Part shown: piece by piece, positions 45,135 to 58,199 of the stretch | Layout of the letters: each line of letters opens with the position of its first letter | Position numbering within the stretch: the stretch's first letter is position 1 | NCBI GenBank assembly: GCA_950106755.1 | Contig: CATNNA010000033.1 | Span: forward strand, 348,501 to 412,500 | Origin: Climacium dendroides | Taxonomy: Eukaryota; Streptophyta; Bryopsida; Hypnales; Climaciaceae | Reading direction: 5' to 3' | DNA: 64,000 nucleotides | Translations under genes and position numbers: made by a program | Notes under the pieces: generated by a model | Seen by the model: only the letters and a program-made list of their open reading frames with translations | What the model was told of the DNA's origin: nothing | Database searches by the model: none

Positions 45135-48100
45135 AGTAGTTTGATCAACCCCTAAAGGACGAACTGAAGGTGCCTTTCTTGGCAACATAGATTTTTTGGG
45201 CAGGTACGTGTGACTGGAGATTTCATTATTTTTCTTAGAAATTTTCACACAGCATGCGGACGAGGAGTATCTTCAAGCCCCCCGATTTTCATAACTTCCG
45301 ACCTCGTGATTAAAGAGTCGTTGCACGATATGTTGTTTTCTTTCCTCAACTCGGGCCGTTTGGGCAGGCCTGGGAAAAACCCTTCTCTTAGAAATTAAAA
45401 TTTGAAATTAGTTCTTTGGATTTATATAGGTGAGAAAAAGCTTTGAAATCGATCCATTTTGATTAGTGAGACAAGGGTTACGAGGGTTTACTAGGGTTTT
45501 AGGGTTTTAGGAATTCACTACTCCAAAATAAACTTTGAAGTTCATCATGCAACTCAATTTTCAATATTTTGGTAGGGGAAAAAAAAAAAGAAAAGAAAAA
45601 GAGCATTGGCTGTAGATTGCATATCACAACATAGGGGATTGACATTTATCAATTCAAAAAATAAATTATTAACGATTTAGTATTTCGAACCACTTGCTAC
45701 TTCTTTCTACTTCCTATTTTTTCCCACAACGTTGTGCAATTTCAAATGGTTTGAAAATCTCCAAGCATGTAGCCAACTGGACTTGAAACACGAATCCAAA
45801 GAAGCACCACCAATTCGGTCATTTTTCCATGAAAATATGAGCTTGTCAAGAGAAACCGCCCTGTTTTTCGCAGAGTTACAATAATGATTTTTTGGTCAAT
45901 TCGAACGCCAATACCTTGCAACCTACACGGCGGAATTCTTTGGAATTTTTTCCACATCTCCTTGAACAAGCTTATTACAAGATCCTACGGTTACGTGGTT
46001 CCAAAAGGGTGTTCTTTTTCAAAATTTGGTACATGTTCTAGAAATGGCAATTTTGGAGCGTTTTTGATGAAAATGTAGCTTGGTCCTTTGGGGGTTAATA
46101 ATGGATCTCAACTTTCCTAACATGGCGATGGAGAGTTTGGAACCGTTTTGGGTTTAGGGGTCTCAAGGGTTTTGGGGTTTCCACGAGTGTTCCAGGGGGT
46201 CACAAGGGAGGGGGGGGGGGGGGGGTCCATGCGGGTTCCAGAGGGGTTGAGGGCTTTTCGCGAGGGTTCCAGGGTTTTTTTAGGGGTTCCACGAGGGTTC
46301 CGGGGGGGTTGAGGCCCCCCCCCTCTTGTCAACTATTGGGGTTCCAACGGCACAAAATTTGCCTCTAGGAGTGGGACCGTTTCGTTGTAAGACATAGCCA
46401 CTTTGGCTTCAGCGGTCGGGGGTGTTTGACTTTGCAATTGCAGAACGAATGTGAGGAATTGGAGATTCAACATGACATTTTGGGTTCACTTCTTGTGGAG
46501 ACTCTAACTCCGAAAATGTCTTCGTTTTCGAAACATAAAATTTGGCTTCGAATTCGGACCCTGCATGGAGGGTTCAGGAGATGCTCGACTTTGACGCGCT
46601 TGTCGTTGTTCCGGGTTTAGGGTAGACGAAGAGATTGTGGAGCTCGAATGAGTTGGGTCCATTTCCAAGCCCCAAGTATACATGTGTGTGCGCTTTCGGC
46701 GGTGCAGTGGTTTAGGGTGAGGTCGGTAATTTGCAATTGTTCGTGCTTGTGACATTGGAGTGGAGGACTTTTGTAGTTAGTAAGGGTTCCTTATGGGTCA
46801 AACCACACTCCAAGGTACCATTGGGATTGCTTTCGTAGGGCAGGGTTCGAGTCGTTTCTTCCACTTTTGGAAGCCCTTCGTTTCTTTGGCGGTGCCATTG
46901 TTTTTTGGAATTGGTGGGTGAATAGGATAGCCATGCATTCCTTGGTTGAGGAGAAGAACAAATTTCACAAGAGAGATCCTTCCACAGGCAAAAATCCCCA
47001 ACGATGAGGCTACCTTTGGTGGTTTTATCATGATAAAGCATTCTAGATAGATATTTGGGTCAAAGCTTTTTTAACTTCTAAAACATAAGACTATGAAGGA
47101 GAATTTTTTGAGATTACATTTCGGACTCAAAATAGTATAATTTTTGAATGAATTTCTTGATTTAGGACAAATTCTTGTTTTATTCTTTAAACGAAATGAT
47201 ACATTCAATTTCAAAAGTAGGGGCTAGAGGGCCCTAGATGTAGACAATATATGGACTTTTTGTTTTATCAGAGTCACTGTTTGGATTAGTATTAATACCG
47301 AAAAGGACGTTCCCATGTTTTGACCTCTGAATATTATAGAGAGTGGAAAAATATTCAAATGGTGGAAAAAGATTCTTTTTCTACTTCATCATATGGATAT
47401 AGGTACCCATGTTTTTTTCGGATTCAATCACATTGTTATTCATTAGAAATGAGACCCCTTTTTCTACCATTGAAAGTCCTGACCCCTTGACATTTGGAAT
47501 TCGGTTGGCACTTTCGTATAGAAGTCTTGATTTATCTATGAATAAGAAAATTTTAGCTTGAACGCGCATCGGAGTACTAGAGGAAAAGGACGAAGGTGAC
47601 TAATTTGAATAGATTAGCCACAAATTTAAAAACAATAGCTTGGAAGAAGTTACCTTGGGTATTTCAATGGGTCTGACTTGTTTTGTGGTACATTGGAGTG
47701 TGATTTGACTCGAATGGATGCTCATATAGGAAACAACCCCAAACTCCATATTGGTATCCTCTATGTCGTACTGCACGGACCACATCTAGAGGGTCATGTT
47801 TTGAATTCAGTCAAGATGACTATGGTTTGCAAGTTTTACCCCGGGTTTTCGAAACTCATGTCCCCGGTTCCCGTTGCTGTAGGAGATAGTGGGGCATGGC
47901 TTACCCAAACATTGACATCCGAAAGTTTCTGACGAACAAGTGCGAGGCATCGACAGAAGCCATCGAAAAGAAATGCTCCGATTCTCTGCTCTTGAACATT
48001 CTCGCAGAAGGTCCGTACGGAGACATTGCCCCGGAAGCTAAAGGGGGCACAGTGAAGGCGCACGGGGGGGTGTTGGCCATGACATCGGTAGCCTTGGGAG

Positions 48101-51100
48101 AAATGTTCCGGCAGGGGACCGAAGGAGTTGCATCTTTCCTCCGTTGTGAGTTGGTCCGAGCTGCCTTGGGGTTTTAGGGTTCGGGGTTGTGGGGCCATTG
48201 AGGGTTTAGGGTGGGAGGGATTTTCAGGGTTTAGGGTGGAAGGGTTTTTTAGGGTTCGGGTTTAGGGTTTAGGGTGTATGGCCGATTTGGGGGGGGGGGG
48301 GTCTTAGGGTTTTAGGGTTCGTGGGGTTTTGGGTGTTTTGTTTTTTTCGTTTTTTGGGGGGTTTAGGGTTTAGGGTTCAAGGGACTTGTGACAGGGCATC
48401 GCAAATGGATACTTGGGTCCCGGTTCTTCTATCATCCTGCGTTTAGGACGCGGAACCATTGAGGATTAGGGTTTGAGTGACCGAATTCCAGATCCAAGGT
48501 AGTAGGAGGGTTTAGGGTGCATTGGTAGATCCTTGACGATCGGTTTAAGGGTTTAGGGTTTAGGGTACTGTCACGGAAATAGCGTTTCGTGGGGCCCTTG
48601 ATGTGAATATTGAATACCCTTTTCGGTCCACCCGAATCATCGCTCGGGCTGATTTGAATCCGATCGACAAGGACGCTGACGAATTCAGGGTTTAGGGTAT
48701 CGTAGGAAACGGGGAAGGGACCGAATGGTTGCCAGAGAGTCCTTGCTTCCCTATCCCGCCCCGCCTCCCCTTACGGTCCTAGGAATGTACGCACGCATGT
48801 TTTTTTTTGGATCCAATGACGTCATTATTCATTCATTTGGAGATTAGGCCCCTCCTCTACCACTGGGAAGCCTGACAGGCTGCCATGTGACCCCAAGTTG
48901 GGATTTAGGTGCAGAAGGGTTTTGATCTTGGAAGATACGAAGAGGAAAACAAGATCGGGCTTGAACGGGTCTCGGAGCACGAGTAGAGAAGGACCGGAAC
49001 GACCGAATGGGTTGAGGGTTTCAAAAGAGAGCCACTGTACAGAAGTTGCGCCGTAGATCTATTTCGGGCAAAAGGGCCTCCGGTCGCGGTCATCGATGGT
49101 TTCTTGCCTTTTTCGCTAGCTCAGGGGACTGCGCCCCGGCGACGGCCCAAGGATCGAACCCTCGTCGCCGGACACCGGATCCTGAGACAGTTAACCGTGG
49201 GCGCCACCGAGGCCCGACGGCCGGAGGCGTCCGTCCCACGGGTGCGATGGTATTAGTACGGCTTGGACTCCCACAGAGCCCGCGATGTGCTCCCGTTGAA
49301 TTGGTGCTCTGGGCGTCGATCCGGGACCGCGGCTGCTTCCGTACACACACCCACACCCACACCCCTTCCATATACGTGGTGGTCATCGGCACGAGAACAG
49401 CTTGGAGGACGCCTTTTGTTCGAAGGGTATCGAATTCAAAAGGACCGAACAACCAGCCAACTAGGGAAGACGAGACGAAAAGAAGAATGAAACGTAGGAA
49501 AAATTGCATTGCACTATATGTTTTAGAAAAACAACAACTGGCAATCCATAGGGAGGATTGAAACCCCCATCCGTGGTTTGTAAAACTGCATAGGAGAAGT
49601 TCCCTCCCACGTTGAGCCCCATCGAAAGGTACCATTGGGATTCCTGTCCTCGTCCCACCTGGTCCCTATCCAAACCAAAGACAGTGGAAGGCGCTTCCCA
49701 GCCTCCTGCGTACCCAAGACTCAGGACCTGGTCGTTTCGCGACGGCTACCCAACCCATTGAACCCATTGAACCCAACCCGACCCAATAGCACGTGCATAC
49801 GCTCGACGACGATCTGCATCAACCCCTGCGCACTTGCGACGCGACACCGTCCCCCGTGGCGCGCCGTCGGGGAGCCCTGGCCCCGAGCGGCCCCCTGGGC
49901 TCCTCCGTCCGGGGAGCCGCATGGGCGGGCCTCCGATGGCGGTCGATGATGGCGCGGCCGACGTTGAGGAGTAGGAATGCGGCGGCAGCGATGGCGAGGA
50001 CGGCGAAGACGGTGGTGTTCCCCAACAACGTCACGACGGAGGGCAGGGACTCCGGACCGTGGCCCCTCGGACCCGGCATGGCGATCAATCCCGACGCCCA
50101 ATCCCCGTGCAGGCACCGCCAATGCGGGACGGATCTCTCGTGCGGTCCTCCCGTGTCGATCGACCGCAGGGACCACGAACGGACTCCCGACCGCACTGCG
50201 GACTCGAGCCTTCCCTGGCGTTTAGGTTGTGCGAGTGCGCAGATGGAGCCACCGCGCTGGCCATGCCCCCCCCTCCCCCCCGGATGGGAGAGGGTTCAGG
50301 GTTATCGATGCGGCGATGGCACGGGCGCGCGGCCGTCATGGGCTGCGTGATTCGAGGATGCGCAGGAGGAGCCTTCTCTTCAACATTGCCTCTTGACGGC
50401 GTCCGGTGGTCCCGCGGAGTAGCTTCGCAGGGAAGCTTCTTCCCGTAGTAGCTTCGCACGTTATTTTACTTCTTCCTGTGGTAGCTCCTCCCCGTAGTAG
50501 CTGCGCGCATTTACTTCTTCCTGTGGTAGCTTCGCGCAGAAGCTTCGTCCTGTGGTGGCTTCGAGCGGAAGCTTCTTCCCGTGGTAGCTTCGAGCAGAAG
50601 CCTCTTCCCGTGGTGGCTTCGAGCGGAAGCTTCTTCCTGTGGTAGCTTCGAGCGGAAGCCTCTTCCTGTGGTAGCTTCGAGCGGAAGCCTCTTCCCGCGG
50701 TGCAAGGAACCTCCCTCCCTCCCTCCCTCCCTCCCATCCACCCGTTTCTTGTATTATTTTTGGATGGTCCCTCCAATCTTGCGGTGCACCGAAAAGGAAG
50801 GAGCATGGAACACGCGTTTCTCTTCCTTTCCTGACGTGTTTTTCGAAGTACCAATGTCTTTTGTCTTTCTACTATTCTACGTAGCCAGTACGTCTCACGC
50901 TCGAATCGGTGTGCGACGGTTTAGGGTCGGAGTGAGTTGAGCGGGTGTGATTTGGAGCCCCTGCCTTTGTTGGGGTTGGATGGAAGTGGAGTTGTGGTTT
51001 AGGGTGCGTTTCGGAAAGCCTGTTCCATAGCCACCTCCTCCTATTGGCATTCCGGTTTTACTTTGTGAAGAAGATGAATTCCTCATCGCTTCCTGAAATC

Positions 51101-51666
51101 ATGGAGCGTTTCTCCCCTGTTGTCGTTTTCCCCGGTTATGGGGAAACGAACGAACCCCCGACCGTCCCCCCTTGGGTTCCGGGCCAAGCATGTTGTTCCT
51201 CTTGTCGTCTTCCTCACTACTTCCCCGCCGACTGATTCGGCTCCTCGAATGAGCCCAGTGCCAGTTTCCATTTTATTATCCTTGACCAACTAACTTCTAT
51301 TGCCGCCTCGGTCTTCCCACCTTCCGCAATCGCATTGAAAGGGTCTCAGGAAAAAATAAAAAGTCGTACACTTTGACTTCTTTTGGGGGTATGTGCCAGT
51401 CGATTGGGTAGAGCGAAGTACCCTCTCTACGTTTTTGCATTATGCCATCCAAACCCACGTGCATCGCAAGGTTTAATTAACTCTCGAAAGTACTTCAAAA
51501 AGACGGTGAACAATAAAGTGCGCCGCCTGCAGCAATTCATAACTCCCGTGTAATACTACTCTGGCACGTACGAATGCTTTTGTTCCCTGGATTGTAGTAT
51601 ACTTTATGTGGGAGCGCGCTTGCTTTGTGATTTTTGAAGTACTAGCAATCATCTATGGGAGGTGAA
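45135..51666 (+). repeat. Array unit 8 (6532 bp)
   Basis: Full-length unit with C at 231, G at 456, G16, G at 4005 and G at 6251. It has two private G-to-A changes, at 49609 and 50241. Confidence 0.97.
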
Positions 51667-54600
51667 AGTAGTTTGATCAACCCCTAAAGGACGAACTGAA
51701 GGTGCCTTTCTTGGCAACATAGATTTTTTGGGCAGGTACGTGTGACTGGAGATTTCATTATTTTTCTTAGAAATTTTCACACAGCATGCGGACGAGGAGT
51801 ATCTTCAAGCCCCCCGATTTTCATAACTTCCGACCTCGTGATTAAAGAGTCGTTGCACGATATGTTGTTTTCTTTCCTCAACTCGGGCCGTTTGGGTAGG
51901 CCTGGGAAAAACCCTTCTCTTAGAAATTAAAATTTGAAATTAGTTCTTTGGATTTATATAGGTGAGAAAAAGCTTTGAAATCGATCCATTTTGATTAGTG
52001 AGACAAGGGTTACGAGGGTTTACTAGGGTTTTAGGGTTTTAGGAATTCACTACTCCAAAATAAACTTTGAAGTTCATCATGCAACTCAATTTTCAATATT
52101 TTGGTAGGGGAAAAAAAAAAAAAAAAGAAAAAGAGCATTGGCTGTAGATTGCATATCACAACATAGGGGATTGACATTTATCAATTCAAAAAATAAATTA
52201 TTAACGATTTAGTATTTCGAACCACTTGCTACTTCTTTCTACTTCCTATTTTTTCCCACAACGTTGTGCAATTTCAAATGGTTTGAAAATCTCCAAGCAT
52301 GTAGCCAACTGGACTTGAAACACGAATCCAAAGAAGCACCACCAATTCGGTCATTTTTCCATGAAAATATGAGCTTGTCAAGAGAAACCGCCCTGTTTTT
52401 CGCAGAGTTACAATAATGATTTTTTGGTCAATTCGAACGCCAATACCTTGCAACCTACACGGCGGAATTCTTTGGAATTTTTTCCACATCTCCTTGAACA
52501 AGCTTATTACAAGATCCTACGGTTACGTGGTTCCAAAAGGGTGTTCTTTTTCAAAATTTGGTACATGTTCTAGAAATGGCAATTTTGGAGCGTTTTTGAT
52601 GAAAATGTAGCTTGGTCCTTTGGGGGTTAATAATGGATCTCAACTTTCCTAACATGGCGATGGAGAGTTTGGAACCGTTTTGGGTTTAGGGGTCTCAAGG
52701 GTTTTGGGGTTTCCACGAGTGTTCCAGGGGGTCACAAGGGAGGGGGGGGGGGGGGGGGTCCATGCGGGTTCCAGAGGGGTTGAGGGCTTTTCGCGAGGGT
52801 TCCAGGGTTTTTTTAGGGGTTCCACGAGGGTTCCGGGGGGGTTGAGGCCCCCCCCCTCTTGTCAACTATTGGGGTTCCAACGGCACAAAATTTGCCTCTA
52901 GGAGTGGGACCGTTTCGTTGTAAGACATAGCCACTTTGGCTTCAGCGGTCGGGGGTGTTTGACTTTGCAATTGCAGAACGAATGTGAGGAATTGGAGATT
53001 CAACATGACATTTTGGGTTCACTTCTTGTGGAGACTCTAACTCCGAAAATGTCTTCGTTTTCGAAACATAAAATTTGGCTTCGAATTCGGACCCTGCATG
53101 GAGGGTTCAGGAGATGCTCGACTTTGACGCGCTTGTCGTTGTTCCGGGTTTAGGGTAGACGAAGAGATTGTGGAGCTCGAATGAGTTGGGTCCATTTCCA
53201 AGCCCCAAGTATACATGTGTGTGCGCTTTCGGCGGTGCAGTGGTTTAGGGTGAGGTCGGTAATTTGCAATTGTTCGTGCTTGTGACATTGGAGTGGAGGA
53301 CTTTTGTAGTTAGTAAGGGTTCCTTATGGGTCAAACCACACTCCAAGGTACCATTGGGATTGCTTTCGTAGGGCAGGGTTCGAGTCGTTTCTTCCACTTT
53401 TGGAAGCCCTTCGTTTCTTTGGCGGTGCCATTGTTTTTTGGAATTGGTGGGTGAATAGGATAGCCATGCATTCCTTGGTTGAGGAGAAGAACAAATTTCA
53501 CAAGAGAGATCCTTCCACAGGCAAAAATCCCCAACGATGAGGCTACCTTTGGTGGTTTTATCATGATAAAGCATTCTAGATAGATATTTGGGTCAAAGCT
53601 TTTTTAACTTCTAAAACATAAGACTATGAAGGAGAATTTTTTGAGATTACATTTCGGACTCAAAATAGTATAATTTTTGAATGAATTTCTTGATTTAGGA
53701 CAAATTCTTGTTTTATTCTTTAAACGAAATGATACATTCAATTTCAAAAGTAGGGGCTAGAGGGCCCTAGATGTAGACAATATATGGACTTTTTGTTTTA
53801 TCAGAGTCACTGTTTGGATTAGTATTAATACCGAAAAGGACGTTCCCATGTTTTGACCTCTGAATATTATAGAGAGTGGAAAAATATTCAAATGGTGGAA
53901 AAAGATTCTTTTTCTACTTCATCATATGGATATAGGTACCCATGTTTTTTTCGGATTCAATCACATTGTTATTCATTAGAAATGAGACCCCTTTTTCTAC
54001 CATTGAAAGTCCTGACCCCTTGACATTTGGAATTCGGTTGGCACTTTCGTATAGAAGTCTTGATTTATCTATGAATAAGAAAATTTTAGCTTGAACGCGC
54101 ATCGGAGTACTAGAGGAAAAGGACGAAGGTGACTAATTTGAATAGATTAGCCACAAATTTAAAAACAATAGCTTGGAAGAAGTTACCTTGGGTATTTCAA
54201 TGGGTCTGACTTGTTTTGTGGTACATTGGAGTGTGATTTGACTCGAATGGATGCTCATATAGGAAACAACCCCAAACTCCATATTGGTATCCTCTATGTC
54301 GTACTGCACGGACCACATCTAGAGGGTCATGTTTTGAATTCAGTCAAGATGACTATGGTTTGCAAGTTTTACCCCGGGTTTTCGAAACTCATGTCCCCGG
54401 TTCCCGTTGCTGTAGGAGATAGTGGGGCATGGCTTACCCAAACATTGACATCCGAAAGTTTCTGACGAACAAGTGCGAGGCATCGACAGAAGCCATCGAA
54501 AAGAAATGCTCCGATTCTCTGCTCTTGAACATTCTCGCAGAAGGTCCGTACGGAGACATTGCCCCGGAAGCTAAAGGGGGCACAGTGAAGGCGCACGGGG

Positions 54601-57600
54601 GGGTGTTGGCCATGACATCGGTAGCCTTGGGAGAAATGTTCCGGCAGGGGACCGAAGGAGTTGCATCTTTCCTCCGTTGTGAGTTGGTCCGAGCTGCCTT
54701 GGGGTTTTAGGGTTCGGGGTTGTGGGGCCATTGAGGGTTTAGGGTGGGAGGGATTTTCAGGGTTTAGGGTGGAAGGGTTTTTTAGGGTTCGGGTTTAGGG
54801 TTTAGGGTGTATGGCCGATTTGGGGGGGGGGGGGTCTTAGGGTTTTAGGGTTCGTGGGGTTTTGGGTGTTTTGTTTTTTTCGTTTTTTGGGGGGTTTAGG
54901 GTTTAGGGTTCAAGGGACTTGTGACAGGGCATCGCAAATGGATACTTGGGTCCCGGTTCTTCTATCATCCTGCGTTTAGGACGCGGAACCATTGAGGATT
55001 AGGGTTTGAGTGACCGAATTCCAGATCCAAGGTAGTAGGAGGGTTTAGGGTGCATTGGTAGATCCTTGACGATCGGTTTAAGGGTTTAGGGTTTAGGGTA
55101 CTGTCACGGAAATAGCGTTTCGTGGGGCCCTTGATGTGAATATTGAATACCCTTTTCGGTCCACCCGAATCATCGCTCGGGCTGATTTGAATCCGATCGA
55201 CAAGGACGCTGACGAATTCAGGGTTTAGGGTATCGTAGGAAACGGGGAAGGGACCGAATGGTTGCCAGAGAGTCCTTGCTTCCCTATCCCGCCCCGCCTC
55301 CCCTTACGGTCCTAGGAATGTACGCACGCATGTTTTTTTTTGGATCCAATGACGTCATTATTCATTCATTTGGAGATTAGGCCCCTCCTCTACCACTGGG
55401 AAGCCTGACAGGCTGCCATGTGACCCCAAGTTGGGATTTAGGTGCAGAAGGGTTTTGATCTTGGAAGATACGAAGAGGAAAACAAGATCGGGCTTGAACG
55501 GGTCTCGGAGCACGAGTAGAGAAGGACCGGAACGACCGAATGGGTTGAGGGTTTCAAAAGAGAGCCACTGTACAGAAGTTGCGCCGTAGATCTATTTCGG
55601 GCAAAAGGGCCTCCGGTCGCGGTCATCGATGGTTTCTTGCCTTTTTCGCTAGCTCAGGGGACTGCGCCCCGACGACGGCCCAAGGATCGAACCCTCGTCG
55701 CCGGACACCGGATCCTGAGACAGTTAACCGTGGGCGCCACCGAGGCCCGACGGCCGGAGGCGTCCGTCCCACGGGTGCGATGGTATTAGTACGGCTTGGA
55801 CTCCCACAGAGCCCGCGATGTGCTCCCGTTGAATTGGTGCTCTGGGCGTCGATCCGGGACCGCGGCTGCTTCCGTACACACACCCACACCCACACCCCTT
55901 CCATATACGTGGTGGTCATCGGCACGAGAACAGCTTGGAGGACGCCTTTTGTTCGAAGGGTATCGAATTCAAAAGGACCGAACAACCAGCCAACTAGGGA
56001 AGACGAGACGAAAAGAAGAATGAAACGTAGGAAAAATTGCATTGCACTATATGTTTTAGAAAAACAACAACTGGCAATCCATAGGGAGGATTGAAACCCC
56101 CATCCGTGGTTTGTAAAACTGCATAGGAGAAGTTCCCTCCCGCGTTGAGCCCCATCGAAAGGTACCATTGGGATTCCTGTCCTCGTCCCACCTGGTCCCT
56201 ATCCAAACCAAAGACAGTGGAAGGCGCTTCCCAGCCTCCTGCGTACCCAAGACTCAGGACCTGGTCGTTTCGCGACGGCTACCCAACCCATTGAACCCAT
56301 TGAACCCAACCCGACCCAATAGCACGTGCATACGCTCGACGACGATCTGCATCAACCCCTGCGCACTTGCGACGCGACACCGTCCCCCGTGGCGCGCCGT
56401 CGGGGAGCCCTGGCCCCGAGCGGCCCCCTGGGCTCCTCCGTCCGGGGAGCCGCATGGGCGGGCCTCCGATGGCGGTCGATGATGGCGCGGCCGACGTTGA
56501 GGAGTAGGAATGCGGCGGCAGCGATGGCGAGGACGGCGAAGACGGTGGTGTTCCCCAACAACGTCACGACGGAGGGCAGGGACTCCGGACCGTGGCCCCT
56601 CGGACCCGGCATGGCGATCAATCCCGACGCCCAATCCCCGTGCAGGCACCGCCAATGCGGGACGGATCTCTCGTGCGGTCCTCCCGTGTCGATCGACCGC
56701 AGGGACCACGAACGGACTCCCGACCGCACTGCGGACTCGAGCCTTCCCTGGCGTTTAGGTTGTGCGAGTGCGCGGATGGAGCCACCGCGCTGGCCATGCC
56801 CCCCCCTCCCCCCCGGATGGGAGAGGGTTCAGGGTTATCGATGCGGCGATGGCACGGGCGCGCGGCCGTCATGGGCTGCGTGATTCGAGGATGCGCAGGA
56901 GGAGCCTTCTCTTCAACATTGCCTCTTGACGGCGTCCGGTGGTCCCGCGGAGTAGCTTCGCAGGGAAGCTTCTTCCCGTAGTAGCTTCGCACGTTATTTT
57001 ACTTCTTCCTGTGGTAGCTCCTCCCCGTAGTAGCTGCGCGCATTTACTTCTTCCTGTGGTAGCTTCGCGCAGAAGCTTCGTCCTGTGGTGGCTTCGAGCG
57101 GAAGCTTCTTCCCGTGGTAGCTTCGAGCAGAAGCCTCTTCCCGTGGTGGCTTCGAGCGGAAGCTTCTTCCTGTGGTAGCTTCGAGCGGAAGCCTCTTCCT
57201 GTGGTAGCTTCGAGCGGAAGCCTCTTCCCGCGGTGCAAGGAACCTCCCTCCCTCCCTCCCTCCCTCCCATCCACCCGTTTCTTGTATTATTTTTGGATGG
57301 TCCCTCCAATCTTGCGGTGCACCGAAAAGGAAGGAGCATGGAACACGCGTTTCTCTTCCTTTCCTGACGTGTTTTTCGAAGTACCAATGTCTTTTGTCTT
57401 TCTACTATTCTACGTAGCCAGTACGTCTCACGCTCGAATCGGTGTGCGACGGTTTAGGGTCGGAGTGAGTTGAGCGGGTGTGATTTGGAGCCCCTGCCTT
57501 TGTTGGGGTTGGATGGAAGTGGAGTTGTGGTTTAGGGTGCGTTTCGGAAAGCCTGTTCCATAGCCACCTCCTCCTATTGGCATTCCGGTTTTACTTTGTG

Positions 57601-58199
57601 AAGAAGATGAATTCCTCATCGCTTCCTGAAATCATGGAGCGTTTCTCCCCTGTTGTCGTTTTCCCCGGTTATGGGGAAACGAACGAACCCCCGACCGTCC
57701 CCCCTTGGGTTCCGGGCCAAGCATGTTGTTCCTCTTGTCGTCTTCCTCACTACTTCCCCGCCGACTGATTCGGCTCCTCGAATGAGCCCAGTGCCAGTTT
57801 CCATTTTATTATCCTTGACCAACTAACTTCTATTGCCGCCTCGGTCTTCCCACCTTCCGCAATCGCATTGAAAGGGTCTCAGGAAAAAATAAAAAGTCGT
57901 ACACTTTGACTTCTTTTGGGGGTATGTGCCAGTCGATTGGGTAGAGCGAAGTACCCTCTCTACGTTTTTGCATTATGCCATCCAAACCCACGTGCATCGC
58001 AAGGTTTAATTAACTCTCGAAAGTACTTCAAAAAGACGGTGAACAATAAAGTGCGCCGCCTGCAGCAATTCATAACTCCCGTGTAATACTACTCTGGCAC
58101 GTACGAATGCTTTTGTTCCCTGGATTGTAGTATACTTTATGTGGGAGCGCGCTTGCTTTGTGATTTTTGAAGTACTAGCAATCATCTATGGGAGGTGAA
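51667..58199 (+). repeat. Array unit 9 (6533 bp)
   Basis: Full-length unit with T at 231, A at 456, G17, A at 4005 and G at 6251. Apart from the poly-A site it matches units 3 and 6. Confidence 0.97.
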